DNA of 64,000 nucleotides, from the NCBI RefSeq assembly GCF_014652855.1, contig NZ_BMZP01000008.1:158936-222935 (forward strand), written 5' to 3'. Source of the stretch: Novosphingobium pokkalii. Lineage in GTDB: Bacteria; Pseudomonadota; Alphaproteobacteria; Sphingomonadales; Sphingomonadaceae. The translations under genes and the position numbers were made by a program. The notes under the pieces are model-generated. The model had not been told where the DNA came from, made no database searches, and saw only the letters and a program-made list of their open reading frames with translations. Positions 48,836 to 57,926 of the stretch are shown here, one piece after another; position 1 is the first letter of the stretch; each line of letters starts with the position of its first letter.

Positions 48836-48939
48836 GGTGTGTTCCTTGGGTTCGGGAAGGGCCGGATTGCTCCAGCCCACCCCATATGGTTACTGCTGTG
48901 ACCGTTTGAAGACGGCCACGTGACCAGTTTTTCGGAAGC

Positions 48940-49410
48940 TTACCAGCGGTAGTGGCTGAACGCGCGGTTGGCGTCGGCCATGCGATGGGTGTCTTCGCGC
49001 TTCTTCACGGCGTTGCCACGGTTGTTGGCGGCATCCAGCAGTTCGGCCGACAGGCGGGCCGACATGGTGGTTTCCGAACGGTTGCGGGCAGCAGTGATCA
49101 GCCAGCGGATCGCCAGGGCCTGGGCGCGCTCGGGGCGCACTTCCACGGGAACCTGGTAGGTCGCACCACCAACGCGGCGCGAACGCACTTCGATGTGCGG
49201 CTTCACGTTGTTGAGCGCATCGTGGAAAAGCTGCACGGGGTCAGCCTTGGCACGGGTCTGCATGGTGTCGAGAGCGCCATAGACGATGCTTTCGGCAACC
49301 GACTTCTTACCATCGAGCATGAGGTTGTTCATGAACTTCGACAGAACCTGATCACCGAACTTCGGATCGGGCAGGATCACCCGCTTTTCCGGACGACGAC
49401 GACGAGACAT
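48940..49410 (-). CDS. rpsG: 30S ribosomal protein S7
   Basis: 156 residues ([20 protein letters not shown]), with [15 protein letters not shown] and [16 protein letters not shown]. Head-nucleating 16S rRNA binder. 103 bp after rpsL and 104 bp before fusA. Confidence 0.99.
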   Translation of the reverse strand: MSRRRRPEKRVILPDPKFGDQVLSKFMNNLMLDGKKSVAESIVYGALDTMQTRAKADPVQLFHDALNNVKPHIEVRSRRVGGATYQVPVEVRPERAQALAIRWLITAARNRSETTMSARLSAELLDAANNRGNAVKKREDTHRMADANRAFSHYRW

Positions 49411-49513
49411 CTTGAATTCCTTCTGATCGGGCCAGCTTGCACCGGCCGCTCAATCCAGCATGGCGCGCCTGGCGGGATGGCCTGCATCCCTGCCCGCGGC
49501 CACATGGCCACGA

Positions 49514-49885
49514 TTACTTGGGACGCTTGGCGCCGTACTTCGAACGGCTCTGCTTGCGGTCCTTCACGCCCTGCGTGTCGAGCACGCCGCGCAGCACGTG
49601 GTAGCGCACGCCGGGAAGGTCGCGCACACGGCCGCCGCGGATAAGCACCACCGAGTGCTCTTGCAGGTTGTGGCCTTCGCCGGGAATGTACGAGATGACT
49701 TCGCGGCTGTTGGTCAGACGGATCTTGGCGACCTTGCGGAGAGCCGAGTTCGGCTTCTTCGGGGTGGTCGTGTAGACGCGGGTGCAAACACCGCGCTTCT
49801 GCGGGTTCTGCTCCATCGCAGGGACCTTGCTCTTGGCCTTCTGCGGAACGCGACCCTTGCGGATCAGCTGGTTGATCGTAGGCAT
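49514..49885 (-). CDS. rpsL: 30S ribosomal protein S12 with Arg88
   Basis: 123 residues from the ATG at 49885 ([19 protein letters not shown]); the frame runs to 50182 but that is leader. Decoding-centre protein with [11 protein letters not shown] (K43/K44 conserved) and [12 protein letters not shown], in which residue 88 is Arg (codon 49624-49622) where E. coli has Lys87. Lys-to-Arg at this site is a known streptomycin-resistance change in other bacteria, so intrinsic resistance is predicted. First gene of the str operon. Confidence 0.98.
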   Translation of the reverse strand: MPTINQLIRKGRVPQKAKSKVPAMEQNPQKRGVCTRVYTTTPKKPNSALRKVAKIRLTNSREVISYIPGEGHNLQEHSVVLIRGGRVRDLPGVRYHVLRGVLDTQGVKDRKQSRSKYGAKRPK

Positions 49886-50206
49886 GAAGTACTCTTCACC
49901 TTGGTTGTGGCAACGCCGGAACAGGTGAAGGCAGGTGCGTCTCATGCAATGGGCCGGCGCGGACAGCCCGTGGGCCGTGGCGCGAAACGCATCGTATGAG
50001 CCGAAAACGCTCCACCCAGGCCAACGGCACCGGGTTACTTTGACGGCTGGCATCCCCGGTGGCCCGCTCGCCGATTCGGCGGGATCGAGCCCAAAGGGAA
50101 AAGGGCCACCCATGGCGGATATCCGCCACTTGCAGCCCCATGCGCACCGGCAATGTTCAGCTCTCAAACTGGCCAGAGGCACGCAAATGCCCCTGGAACG
50201 AGCCGG

Positions 50207-50235
50207 CCCCTACGCCACGCCCGGCAAAACGTCAA
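50207..50235 (-). promoter_or_regulatory. Candidate str-operon promoter
   Basis: On the minus strand TTGACG (50235-50230), 17 nt, TAGGGG (50212-50207). This predicts a leader of about 315 nt before rpsL. The interval 49886-50206 shows no gene. Confidence 0.5.
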
Positions 50236-50469
50236 GGTCTGGGCAGGCATCGCCCCTGGCCCGCCCGACTGACCCATGACGAGACAGCGCCCGTGCGTAT
50301 TCTACCCATATGGTTGAGATTTCACTTTGCGACAAAACGGCATGTGATACCATCACGCCTGCACAGACCGCTCCCCGCATTGTCGGGCTAAGAGTGGCGA
50401 TGCCCGGACCGAGCCCCTCGCCCCATGCCTGGCAGGATCGGTGCGGACCATGGCTGAGAGGAGAAACGC

Positions 50470-51156
50470 ATGGCTTATGTCGATCAGACTGCCCGTCGTC
50501 CTTCGCTGCGCATCGGCCTTGCCGTTGGCATCCTGCATCTGGGAGTGGGCGCCGCGCTGCTCACCACCTTCGCCGGCGGCGCGATCACCACGGTCATTCA
50601 CCACGCACTGGATGCCAACGACTGGACCTACGTGCCGCCACCGCCGCCCCGGCCTGTGCCCGAACCCAAAGTGCCGCCGCGCAGCGCGCCAGCGCATATC
50701 GACACCACGCCGCCGCTCACTCCAAAACTTGGCCCCGCCACGCCGCTGGAGCCGGTCGCGCCGTTCACCCTGCCGCCGATCGGTGATGGTCCGCTGGTCA
50801 GTCCTTCCGGCGGCCCGGCTACCCTGCCCACGCCCGAGCCACTGCCCAGCGCCAAGGCCGCCCCGCAGCGCGCCATCCCGCGCGGCAATCCCGGAGACTG
50901 GGTGACGCGCAACGATTACCCCGGCCAAGCGGTGCGCGAAGGCTGGGAAGGCGTGACCCGCTTCCGCCTCACGATCGGGCGCGACGGGCGCGTGGCGGAT
51001 TGCGCGGTCACCGGCAGCAGCGGGCATGACCTGCTCGATGCCACGGCCTGCGCCCGCATCCGCAGCCGCGCCCGCTTCTCCATCGCCACGGACGAGACTG
51101 GTGCGGCCACCACCGGCGTCTACCTCGGTTCGATCCGCTGGCAACTGGACGAATAG
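50470..51156 (+). CDS. TonB-family energy transducer
   Basis: 228 residues: an N-terminal TM helix (about 15-42), a Pro-rich periplasmic spacer (about 55-150, PPPPPRPVPEPKVPP), and a TonB C-terminal domain (YPGQAVREGWEGVTRFRLTI, then VTGSSGHDLLDATAC). It couples the proton-motive force via ExbB-ExbD to TonB-dependent receptors. No exbBD is adjacent. GAGAGGAG lies 7-10 nt upstream of the ATG; a strong terminator follows. Confidence 0.92.
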   Translation: MAYVDQTARRPSLRIGLAVGILHLGVGAALLTTFAGGAITTVIHHALDANDWTYVPPPPPRPVPEPKVPPRSAPAHIDTTPPLTPKLGPATPLEPVAPFTLPPIGDGPLVSPSGGPATLPTPEPLPSAKAAPQRAIPRGNPGDWVTRNDYPGQAVREGWEGVTRFRLTIGRDGRVADCAVTGSSGHDLLDATACARIRSRARFSIATDETGAATTGVYLGSIRWQLDE

Positions 51157-51180
51157 CCCGCACCGCGTTCACCCTGCCTG

Positions 51181-51228
51181 CCGGTTGCTTTCGCGACGCA
51201 ATCCCGCCGCGAAAGCAACCGGTCTCTT
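51181..51228 (+). terminator. Strong terminator of the tonB-family gene
   Basis: CCGGTTGCTTTCGCG (51181-51195) pairs perfectly with CGCGAAAGCAACCGG (51208-51222), a 15-bp stem and 12-nt loop, followed by TCTCTTT. Confidence 0.85.
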
Positions 51229-51259
51229 TGCCAGCGCGCCAGGCTTTTCGGTCAGCTTC

Positions 51260-51805
51260 TCAGTCCACGACGAGGTCGAACGGCATGGCCGGCTTCCCGC
51301 GTGATGGCTCGGCGGCATCTGCTGCCTGCGTGGCCTGCACCGCCGATCCCTTGCCGGTCTGCCAATTGAGCATCAGGTCGATCATCGCCGCCTGACCGCG
51401 CGCCGTCAGGCACACGAAGGTGCGGCGGCCATCGCGCCCATCATCCTCCCGCTCCACCAGGCCCCGCGCTTCGAGGATGCGCAGCCAGCGCAGCGCCGTC
51501 GTTGGTGGCACATTGGCCCCGATGCATGCACTGGTCGTGGGCACACGGCGCGTTTCGGCGGCGGCGATGAACAGGTCGAGCAGGATGTCCCAGGTCGGCT
51601 CGCCGAATAGGTCGGCTGCCAGGAACCGCTCCCGCCGCCGGCGACCGGCATAGATTTCCCGTGCCATGGCCAGAGCCGGTGCCGGAATGGCCGGACGCGC
51701 TGCGGCCATGGGCGTGGTACCACCCATGAATGGCTCGTTGCCAAAGGCCATGCTCCGCATGCCACTGCCGCGCTGCGCCGCGGCCCGCATCGAACGGACT
51801 GTCAT
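51260..51805 (-). CDS. MarR-like winged-helix regulator
   Basis: 181 residues. The N-terminal about 50 residues are low in recognisable features. A winged helix (about 65-145) reads WDILLDLFIAAAETRRVPTTSACIGANVPPTTALRWLRILE, then ARGLVERE-DDGRDGRRTFVCLTARG, a clear wing and MarR-type end. The product is a DNA-binding repressor or activator responding to an unknown ligand. It is 37 bp downstream of the next membrane gene on the same strand. Confidence 0.78.
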   Translation of the reverse strand: MTVRSMRAAAQRGSGMRSMAFGNEPFMGGTTPMAAARPAIPAPALAMAREIYAGRRRRERFLAADLFGEPTWDILLDLFIAAAETRRVPTTSACIGANVPPTTALRWLRILEARGLVEREDDGRDGRRTFVCLTARGQAAMIDLMLNWQTGKGSAVQATQAADAAEPSRGKPAMPFDLVVD

Positions 51806-51842
51806 GCCGCCCTCCCCACGCCGCCGGCCGGGTGCGGCGCGA

Positions 51843-52289
51843 TCAGGTCAACCGCCAGCCGTGATAGTCGCCCAGACGGCGCGAGCGCTGCATGTGCGCG
51901 GCCGTGCCGAAGATGAGCACCAGAAGCTGGAGTGAAAAGGGAACCTGCGTCATGACCCAATAGGCCTTGCGCACCATCGCCAGTTCCCAAAGCTTGGCGA
52001 CATGGCCCAAGACCACCAGCGCCTGCGCGGCGCTGACCGCCAGGGGCCAGGCGCGGTTGGCCCGGACGGCCACCCACAACAAGACGATAAACGCCCAAAG
52101 ATCGATCACCAGGTGACCGGGGTTCACCGCAAACCATGCGGGATCTCCAAAGATTGCGTGGTTGGCCACGTCCAGCGCGAACGTTGCGAGCAGGATCGCG
52201 GCCACCGATTGTTCCGGTTCGCCGCCCTTGCGGGCCGCGAACACCACGGCGAAGGCCAGGAGAATGCGGGGTAGCCATAGCGAAAGCAT
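51843..52289 (-). CDS. Hypothetical 4-TM membrane protein
   Basis: 148 residues with about four hydrophobic helices (near 4-20, 28-45, 60-78, 84-100 and 112-132), ending in a basic tail (MQRSRRLGDYHGWRLT). No catalytic motif or family is recognised. It lies between a MarR-like regulator and a small coiled-coil gene, all on the minus strand. Confidence 0.65.
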   Translation of the reverse strand: MLSLWLPRILLAFAVVFAARKGGEPEQSVAAILLATFALDVANHAIFGDPAWFAVNPGHLVIDLWAFIVLLWVAVRANRAWPLAVSAAQALVVLGHVAKLWELAMVRKAYWVMTQVPFSLQLLVLIFGTAAHMQRSRRLGDYHGWRLT

Positions 52290-52327
52290 GGGCTGTCACA
52301 TCCTCCATACCCAGGCAGTCGACAAGC

Positions 52328-52723
52328 TCAGGCCGCGTCGGCCACGGCCGAATCGGCTGCGGCGTCCGGATCGACCAACGTGGCCGTCTTCGGACACGCA
52401 TCGTTCCCACCCATCGTTTCGACAGCGATCGTGCTCAGCCGTCCATGCACGCGCGCCAGTTCTCCCCCGGCATCAACCATGGCCTGCTGGCTCTTGAGCA
52501 GGCGCATCAGCGCATCCTGCCCCAGGAACGGAGGCAAGCCGGCCTCACGCCGGGCGGTGACCATCGAGGACAGCAGGTTGGCCTGGCGGATCAGCGCTTC
52601 ATCGAGCGCGGCCTCGGCATCGTGCAGGTCGCGGGTCACCCGCATTTGCGCCACGGCCGGCGACATCGTTGCCGGAGTACGAGCGCCAAAGGTCTGGGTC
52701 TGGTTTTGCTTGGTATTGGTCAT
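52328..52723 (-). CDS. Hypothetical helical protein (about 131 aa)
   Basis: I chose the ATG at 52723, 9 nt after GGAGG; upstream Met codons at 52729 and 52741 overlap the SD. The body is predicted helical (ATRDLHDAEAALDEALIR-like and LSSMVTARREAGLPPFLG), then an Asp/Ala-rich tail. No family recognised. It is on the same strand as the membrane-anchored LuxR-type gene 64 bp upstream. Confidence 0.6.
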   Translation of the reverse strand: MTNTKQNQTQTFGARTPATMSPAVAQMRVTRDLHDAEAALDEALIRQANLLSSMVTARREAGLPPFLGQDALMRLLKSQQAMVDAGGELARVHGRLSTIAVETMGGNDACPKTATLVDPDAAADSAVADAA

Positions 52724-52787
52724 CGTCATTTGCCTCCACACGGCACCAGCGGTGCCGTCCCCTGTGATGCGGAGGACGATCGACGGA

Positions 52788-53336
52788 CTAGCGATCGACG
52801 ATCCTGGACAACTGCGAAAACATCGTCAGTCCACCCAGAACGGTCAGGATCAGGACCATCGCGATCAGAGCGGTTGCCCCCAATCGCATCATGGTCCCAT
52901 AGGGCCCGTCAAACATCTCCGGAAGGACGCGATGATACCCTTCCGCCGCCGTGGCAGCCGTAGGCATGGCGGCATGATCCCCATCATCGCCGCCATCGTC
53001 AGCCAAGGCATTGGGGTCATCGCGACCTTCCTGATCCTTGTGCGTCGGATTGTTGCCGTTGGCGACCGCTGGCGAACCATATACGGGTTTTACGGATAGC
53101 TCCAAAGAGGCCGGAGATTCCAACAAAAGTCTATATGCCTGAGCCACTTCGTTGCGTGACGCGACACCCAGCTTGCCCCGCGCCAGCAGGATCCGCTGAT
53201 CGACCGTATAGGGCGAGATCCCGAGGATCCGGGATATTTCCTTGGACGTCTTGTGCTGAATCAAAAGGTCCAGCACCTCGCGCTGCTTGGCGGTCAGGGC
53301 GTCCAGCGGAGATTCGGATGGAGACGAAATAGTCAT
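52788..53336 (-). CDS. LuxR-type HTH protein with C-terminal membrane anchor
   Basis: 182 residues. A GerE/LuxR HTH is at the N-terminus (about 12-72: LTAKQREVLDLLIQHKTSKE, SPYTVDQRILLARGKLGV). Then comes a hydrophilic, Asp-rich linker of about 70 residues and a single C-terminal TM helix (about 150-172, LGATALIAMVLILTVLGGL). There is no receiver or ligand domain. A membrane-tethered DNA-binding protein is unusual for this class; release or membrane-localised regulation is inferred. It is divergent from the NarL-type kinase gene. Confidence 0.85.
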   Translation of the reverse strand: MTISSPSESPLDALTAKQREVLDLLIQHKTSKEISRILGISPYTVDQRILLARGKLGVASRNEVAQAYRLLLESPASLELSVKPVYGSPAVANGNNPTHKDQEGRDDPNALADDGGDDGDHAAMPTAATAAEGYHRVLPEMFDGPYGTMMRLGATALIAMVLILTVLGGLTMFSQLSRIVDR

Positions 53337-53589
53337 GGTTCCCGAACCATCCTACCGACAGCGCCGTCAGCTTGCCACCCCAGAACCGCGCATTCACACG
53401 TCGCTGGCACAAGGCACGGATGAACAGGGATATTCATGAACTGGCAAACTTCGTCAGTGGCATGGTTTGATCTGTAACAATGGTTAACGCAAAAGCACAC
53501 CCACCGGGCGCGCAATCCGATTGCATATCCACGACCGGGGCCACATAACTTTTGCCATAAGGAGGACGACAGGGTTGGAGGTTCTTCAC

Positions 53590-55236
53590 ATGTATGCCCG
53601 GCGCAGTGGCAAGGTATTGGCGTTGTGCCGCCTTACGATGGCGGTCCTGTTCATGGCCGGGATTCTGTTTTCGACCGACATTCCCTTGCGTAATCCGGCG
53701 CTGACCCAGGTTCTGGTCGGTGGCTATGTGCTGTGGGCGATCGGCCTGACTACCGCCGCCTGGTTCGACTGGTGGTACGATTGCCGGCTTGCACCCACAG
53801 CGCAATTTATTGATTTCACAGCCTTTTCTTCGGCAATTTATTTCATGGAGCGTCCACAAGGCGTGCTTACCGGGCCGTTCCTGGTGTTCGGCACGTTCCT
53901 GCTGCTGGTGGCGCTGGTGCGTTGGGGGCAGAGAGGCGTTGCTGCCACAACCGCCGGCTTGATCCTGGCGGCGATCGTACCCGCGGCGATCCTGACATTC
54001 GATGGTGCCGGCCCCAACCCCCTGCGCTTCATGCGCGGCGTGATCTGCATGATCGTCGTCTCGATGCTCATGCTGTGGCTGGCCAGCCGCCAGCGCGGCG
54101 TGCGCGTGGTGACGCTGCCCGATCCGTCGGGGGCACCGGGGGCACGGCGCAGCCGCGTGCTGTCTAGCGCGTTGCGCCATGCCTGCATCACGATGGGCGC
54201 GCGCGGTGCGGCACTGGCCGTGGCCTGGGGCGACGAACCGTGGATCGACCTGCTGGTCGAGCAGGATGGCGCCTTGACCAGCGAGCGCACAGGACCGGGC
54301 GTGCTGTCCGACGCCGTGAGCGCCGCTGCGCACCCGACGCTGTTCGACCTGCGTCGCGGCCGCCGCATCGGCATGGCAGGCGATCACCAGCTTGCGGTCG
54401 CACGCGGCCCCTTTGCCTCGCCGCTTGCGGAGCGATGCGGCGTCAACGAAGGCATTCTCGCCACGTTCAATTCGGTTTCCAGCCAGGGCCAGTTGCTGGT
54501 CTGGGGCATTCCGTCGATGGCCGTCGACGACCTGCCCTGGATGAGCGCGCTGGTGCGCGAGATCGGCCTGGCACTCGATCGCGAGGAAATGGCCACGCTC
54601 GCCAAAAGCTCTGCCGTGGCCGAAGTGCGCAACGCCCTGGCGCGCGACCTGCACGATAGCGTGGTCCAGTTCCTGGCCGGCACCATGTTCCGCCTGGAGG
54701 CACTGCGCCGCCGTCTGCGTGACGGCAAGGACCCGGAAGGCGAGATCGAAGCGATGAAAGACGCGCTGCGCCGCGAGCAGGCGCAGTTGCGGGTGATGAT
54801 CGACCGCCTGCGCCGGGGAGAAGATGGTGACCGCTCCAGCGATATCACCGAGGAACTGTGCAGCCTGGTGGAGGAAATGGCGGCGCACTGGCGCATCCGC
54901 GTGACCTTTTCCGCCCATTCCGGACCGCTCCAGATTCCCATCCGCCTTGCCTACGAATTGCGACAAATGGTGCGGGAAGCGGTTGCCAACGCGGCCCGAC
55001 ATGGCCAGTGCAGCGAAGTGACCATCTCTCTCGACCACGACGGCACCATGCTGACCGTCACGATCGCCGACAACGGCATCGGCTTCCCCGGCGCGGGACC
55101 ATCGCGCCAGCCGCGCTCGATCACCGAGCGCGTCGCGGCCCTGGGCGGACGGGTGCATATTGCCGAACACTCCGACAACCAACTGCGCCCGGGCGCTCGC
55201 CTCGACATCGAGGTTCCCACGCGCATCCATGCATGA
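53590..55236 (+). CDS. NarL-type membrane sensor histidine kinase (HisKA_3)
   Basis: 548 residues from the ATG at 53590 (GGAGG 8 nt upstream). The N-terminal membrane region has about 5-6 helices (residues about 10-175). A central domain has a GAF-like look (about 185-335). The DHp helix ARDLHDSVVQFLAG carries phospho-accepting H355. The HATPase domain has MVREAVANAARHG (N box) and IADNGIGF (G1). Autophosphorylates and passes phosphate to the response regulator encoded just downstream. Confidence 0.9.
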   Translation: MYARRSGKVLALCRLTMAVLFMAGILFSTDIPLRNPALTQVLVGGYVLWAIGLTTAAWFDWWYDCRLAPTAQFIDFTAFSSAIYFMERPQGVLTGPFLVFGTFLLLVALVRWGQRGVAATTAGLILAAIVPAAILTFDGAGPNPLRFMRGVICMIVVSMLMLWLASRQRGVRVVTLPDPSGAPGARRSRVLSSALRHACITMGARGAALAVAWGDEPWIDLLVEQDGALTSERTGPGVLSDAVSAAAHPTLFDLRRGRRIGMAGDHQLAVARGPFASPLAERCGVNEGILATFNSVSSQGQLLVWGIPSMAVDDLPWMSALVREIGLALDREEMATLAKSSAVAEVRNALARDLHDSVVQFLAGTMFRLEALRRRLRDGKDPEGEIEAMKDALRREQAQLRVMIDRLRRGEDGDRSSDITEELCSLVEEMAAHWRIRVTFSAHSGPLQIPIRLAYELRQMVREAVANAARHGQCSEVTISLDHDGTMLTVTIADNGIGFPGAGPSRQPRSITERVAALGGRVHIAEHSDNQLRPGARLDIEVPTRIHA

Positions 55237-55249
55237 CAGGCCTGAAGGC

Positions 55250-55876
55250 ATGACCACCATTCTTGTGGCGGACGATCACGGCTTCATCCGCGCCGGTGTT
55301 TCCGCCGTGCTGCACGACAGCCGCTTCCACGTGGTTGCCGCCACGGCCAGCGGGGAAGAAACGCTGGCCGCGATCGCCACGCATGATCCCGATATCGTGC
55401 TGCTGGACATCAACATGCCCGGCATGAACGGTGTGCAGGTACTCGAAACCCTGCGCGCGCGCGGCGATCGGCGCCGTATCGTGCTGTTGACGGCAGAACT
55501 GACGGACCGCAACCTGTTGGCGGTGATGCGCGCTGGCGTCGAAGGCATCGTGTCCAAGGAAGGCGCGGGCGATGAACTGATCGAAGTCCTCGACAAGGTG
55601 CAGGAGGGCGAACGCGCCATCCCGGCCGACCTGCTGCAACGCGCACTCGATCTTTCGCTGCATCCGGATGGCGCCGGCCCGCTCGACCGGCTCAACCCGC
55701 GCGAGCGCCGCATCGCCCGGCTGGTGGCACGCGGCATGCGCAACCGCGATATCGGCGCCGAACTCAACATCGGCGAAGGCACGGTGAAGGTCTATCTCCA
55801 CGCCATGTACCAGAAACTGGGCATCGAGAACCGCACCGAACTGGCGCTGATGGCAGTCAACGACCTGACAGACTGA
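55250..55876 (+). CDS. NarL/FixJ-type response regulator
   Basis: 208 residues from the ATG at 55250, AGG 9 nt upstream; an in-frame ATG at 55229 overlaps the kinase end and is an alternative. Receiver domain: acidic pair VADDH, phosphoacceptor D53 (LLDINMPGMNG), conserved Lys in VSKEGAG. LuxR-type HTH at the C-terminus (LNPRERRIARLVARGMRNRD, then GEGTVKVYLHAMYQKLGI). Forms a two-component pair with the kinase 13 bp upstream. Target genes are unknown; the divergent membrane-anchored LuxR gene is one candidate. Confidence 0.93.
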   Translation: MTTILVADDHGFIRAGVSAVLHDSRFHVVAATASGEETLAAIATHDPDIVLLDINMPGMNGVQVLETLRARGDRRRIVLLTAELTDRNLLAVMRAGVEGIVSKEGAGDELIEVLDKVQEGERAIPADLLQRALDLSLHPDGAGPLDRLNPRERRIARLVARGMRNRDIGAELNIGEGTVKVYLHAMYQKLGIENRTELALMAVNDLTD

Positions 55877-55900
55877 CCGGTCCCCACCCCGAAAACGCAA

Positions 55901-55934
55901 CCGGCGCGCCCTCCCCCCCAGGAAGACGCGCCGG
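55901..55934. terminator. Hairpin between convergent response regulator and ligB genes
   Basis: CCGGCGCG (55901-55908) pairs with CGCGCCGG (55927-55934). No U-tract is present; a second GGTCC/GGACC pairing follows. Intergenic boundary element. Confidence 0.4.
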
Positions 55935-55979
55935 CCGATCGGTCCGCGCGCAATACGCCCGGACCGGACCAGGATAGGC

Positions 55980-56825
55980 TCATGCCGGCGCGAGCACCAG
56001 TGTAGCTGCCGCCGTGTTGCTGATCGGGATGTGGTAGTTGCGGGTCACTTCGGCCTGCGGCCCCTGGCCCAGCGCGCCGCGTGCCGCGATCCAGTTGACG
56101 ATCTCCACCCCTTGGGTACCGGCGATCGCTGCAACCTCCTCGGTCGAATGACGCAGCAGTGCCTCCGGCTCGTTGGCCAGGTGATCGAGGCAGAAGCGGT
56201 CGTAATCGGCGTTGATGAACCCGGCTCGCGACCCGTCGAGCTGATGCGACAGGCCGCCCGAGCCGATAACCACCACGCGGGTATCGTCCTGCCACGATTG
56301 CAGCGCGCGATGCACGGCACGCCCCAGGTCGTAGCAGCGCTGCGGCGAAGGTAGCGGATATTGCACCGTGTTGATCGCGATCGGCACGATCTTGACCGGC
56401 CAGGCTGCCACGTCGGGATAGGCCAGTTCGAAGGGGATCGACAGCGCGTGGTCCACCTTCATCTTTTGGCACATCGTCACGTCAAAGCCGCTGCCCACCA
56501 GTTCCTCGATGATATGCCAGGAAAGCGCCGGATCTCCTTGAAAGGTCTTGTAGACGGGCAAGCCCCAGCCCTCGTCCTCGTTGGGATAGTCCGCCGCCGC
56601 GCCCACCGCGAAGGTGGGCATGGCATCGAGGAAGAAGTTGAGCCCGTGATCGTTGTAGAACACGATGGCCACATCCGGACGGGCCTGGGCCAGCCATTGC
56701 CGCACCGGCGGATAGCCATCGAAAAACGGTTTCCAATAGGGCTGGCTCTGGTCTCCGCGCGCGATGGCGCCGCCGATGCCGGGCACATGGCTGCTGAAAT
56801 AGCCACCGATGATCTGCGCGCTCAT
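55980..56825 (-). CDS. ligB: Class III extradiol dioxygenase beta subunit (LigB, protocatechuate 4,5-dioxygenase type)
   Basis: 281 residues from the ATG at 56825, overlapping the ligA stop (ATGA). It aligns with LigB of Sphingobium SYK-6 across its length: SSHVPGIGGAIARG with the first iron-binding His (H13), the YNDHGLNFF segment with the second His, a GLSHQLDG catalytic His, and the C-terminal YHIPISNTA. It cleaves protocatechuate between C4 and C5 with Fe(II). Related enzymes act on gallate or 3-O-methylgallate, so the exact substrate is uncertain. Confidence 0.9.
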   Translation of the reverse strand: MSAQIIGGYFSSHVPGIGGAIARGDQSQPYWKPFFDGYPPVRQWLAQARPDVAIVFYNDHGLNFFLDAMPTFAVGAAADYPNEDEGWGLPVYKTFQGDPALSWHIIEELVGSGFDVTMCQKMKVDHALSIPFELAYPDVAAWPVKIVPIAINTVQYPLPSPQRCYDLGRAVHRALQSWQDDTRVVVIGSGGLSHQLDGSRAGFINADYDRFCLDHLANEPEALLRHSTEEVAAIAGTQGVEIVNWIAARGALGQGPQAEVTRNYHIPISNTAAATLVLAPA

Positions 56826-57229
56826 GCCGCCAGTCCTTCGCTGTGTCGCTCGGGAGCGCAGCCGGCCGCCGTGCCCTGGTCGAGCAGGTATTGCTTGAAT
56901 TCCGCAACGCTCATGCCTGTCTGCAACGCCCCCAGGTCCTGGACATTGAGCCCGAAGATGCCGGCCAGCTTGGCGAGGTAATAGACATTGCCGCCCGCCT
57001 CGATCATGCCCAGCACATCGCGCCGCGCCACTGCGTCGCGCTGCTCGGCCGTCAGGTTGTAGCGCCGGCAATAGCCTTCCTCGTCGGCCAGGAACGCGGC
57101 GCGATTGGCCTGGTCGTTGAACGAAAAGCACATGGCATTGAGTTCGAAGCCGCGACTGGCGAGTTCGCCGTCGAACAGCAGCGTGCCGGCGATCCCCCGC
57201 CGCAGCGCCATACTTTCAGGATTGGTCAT
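56822..57229 (-). CDS. ligA: Protocatechuate 4,5-dioxygenase alpha subunit (LigA)
   Basis: 135 residues from the ATG at 57229 (GGAGG 8 nt upstream); the frame reaches 57265 but without SD. All-helical small subunit; FNDQANRAAFLADEEGYCRRYNLTAEQRDAV and GGNVYYLAKLAGIFG are the LigA signature. It caps the LigB active site. ligA-ligB are coupled by overlap. No other lig genes (ligC, ligI, ligU, ligJ, ligK) are in the window. Confidence 0.92.
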   Translation of the reverse strand: MTNPESMALRRGIAGTLLFDGELASRGFELNAMCFSFNDQANRAAFLADEEGYCRRYNLTAEQRDAVARRDVLGMIEAGGNVYYLAKLAGIFGLNVQDLGALQTGMSVAEFKQYLLDQGTAAGCAPERHSEGLAA

Positions 57230-57425
57230 CGCTGCATCCTCCTTGCCTGCCCGGATGCTGGTCATCGCGGATCAGGCCACGACAACACCCTAGGCGGCGC
57301 GCGGAGCCGCCACCTTGACTCACGTCAAAGGCTCGCCCGCCACCTCCGCCGGATCGCATAGGGATGGTTACGCAAGGGGCTGACCGGGCTTTTCAACCAG
57401 GGGGCAACGCCGCCAAGGCACGGAC

Positions 57426-57794
57426 ATGGCCCTGACCAACGCCGAACGGCAACGCCGTTATCGCCAGAAGCTCAAGGCTCGCGCATCGGGAGAAGCAGCG
57501 GGCGATCTCGTGCGCGCCATGGTGGAGCGCGCGATTGCGGTGCTCTGGCGGATGCGGGCCGAAACATCGCCGGAAGATGCCCTGATCGATCCCGGCCAGG
57601 CTCCAGCGTCCACGGCGCAAACCACGCTTGACGCTTTCCGTGCCGGCCTTGCCCGCCATCCAGCCAGCCTGCTGGCGCTGTGCCGATCAACCTTGCACGG
57701 CGGCGCGGCGCTCCGGCCCGAAGACCGCGCCTTGCTGTCCAGCCTGCTGGAAATCGAAGCCGCGCTGCGGCTTTCCCCACAGCGCTCGCGTTAG
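57426..57794 (+). CDS. Hypothetical helical protein with a basic N-terminus
   Basis: 122 residues. The start, MALTNAERQRRYRQKLKAR, is a phage- and plasmid-like pattern of basic helices found in small DNA-associated or terminase-like proteins, but no family can be named. The remainder is Ala/Leu-rich and helical. It lies divergently from ligAB; the 196-bp gap contains nothing I can identify. Confidence 0.6.
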   Translation: MALTNAERQRRYRQKLKARASGEAAGDLVRAMVERAIAVLWRMRAETSPEDALIDPGQAPASTAQTTLDAFRAGLARHPASLLALCRSTLHGGAALRPEDRALLSSLLEIEAALRLSPQRSR

Positions 57795-57926
57795 GGCGAT
57801 CTTAAACAAAAACCTTAACGAAAAATGAAAATTGCACTGCATTTTGTGGGCTTTGCAGGTTAACACTGTTTTACAAACGGTCCAGCGCGGGGATTCGCCC
57901 GTGCGAAAGAGATTCAAGGGGCGCAC

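Noticed and set aside
57800..57822. Possible CtrA site (TTAA...TTAAC) upstream of the HWE kinase
   Set aside because: The spacer is 9 nt rather than the 7 nt of the consensus.
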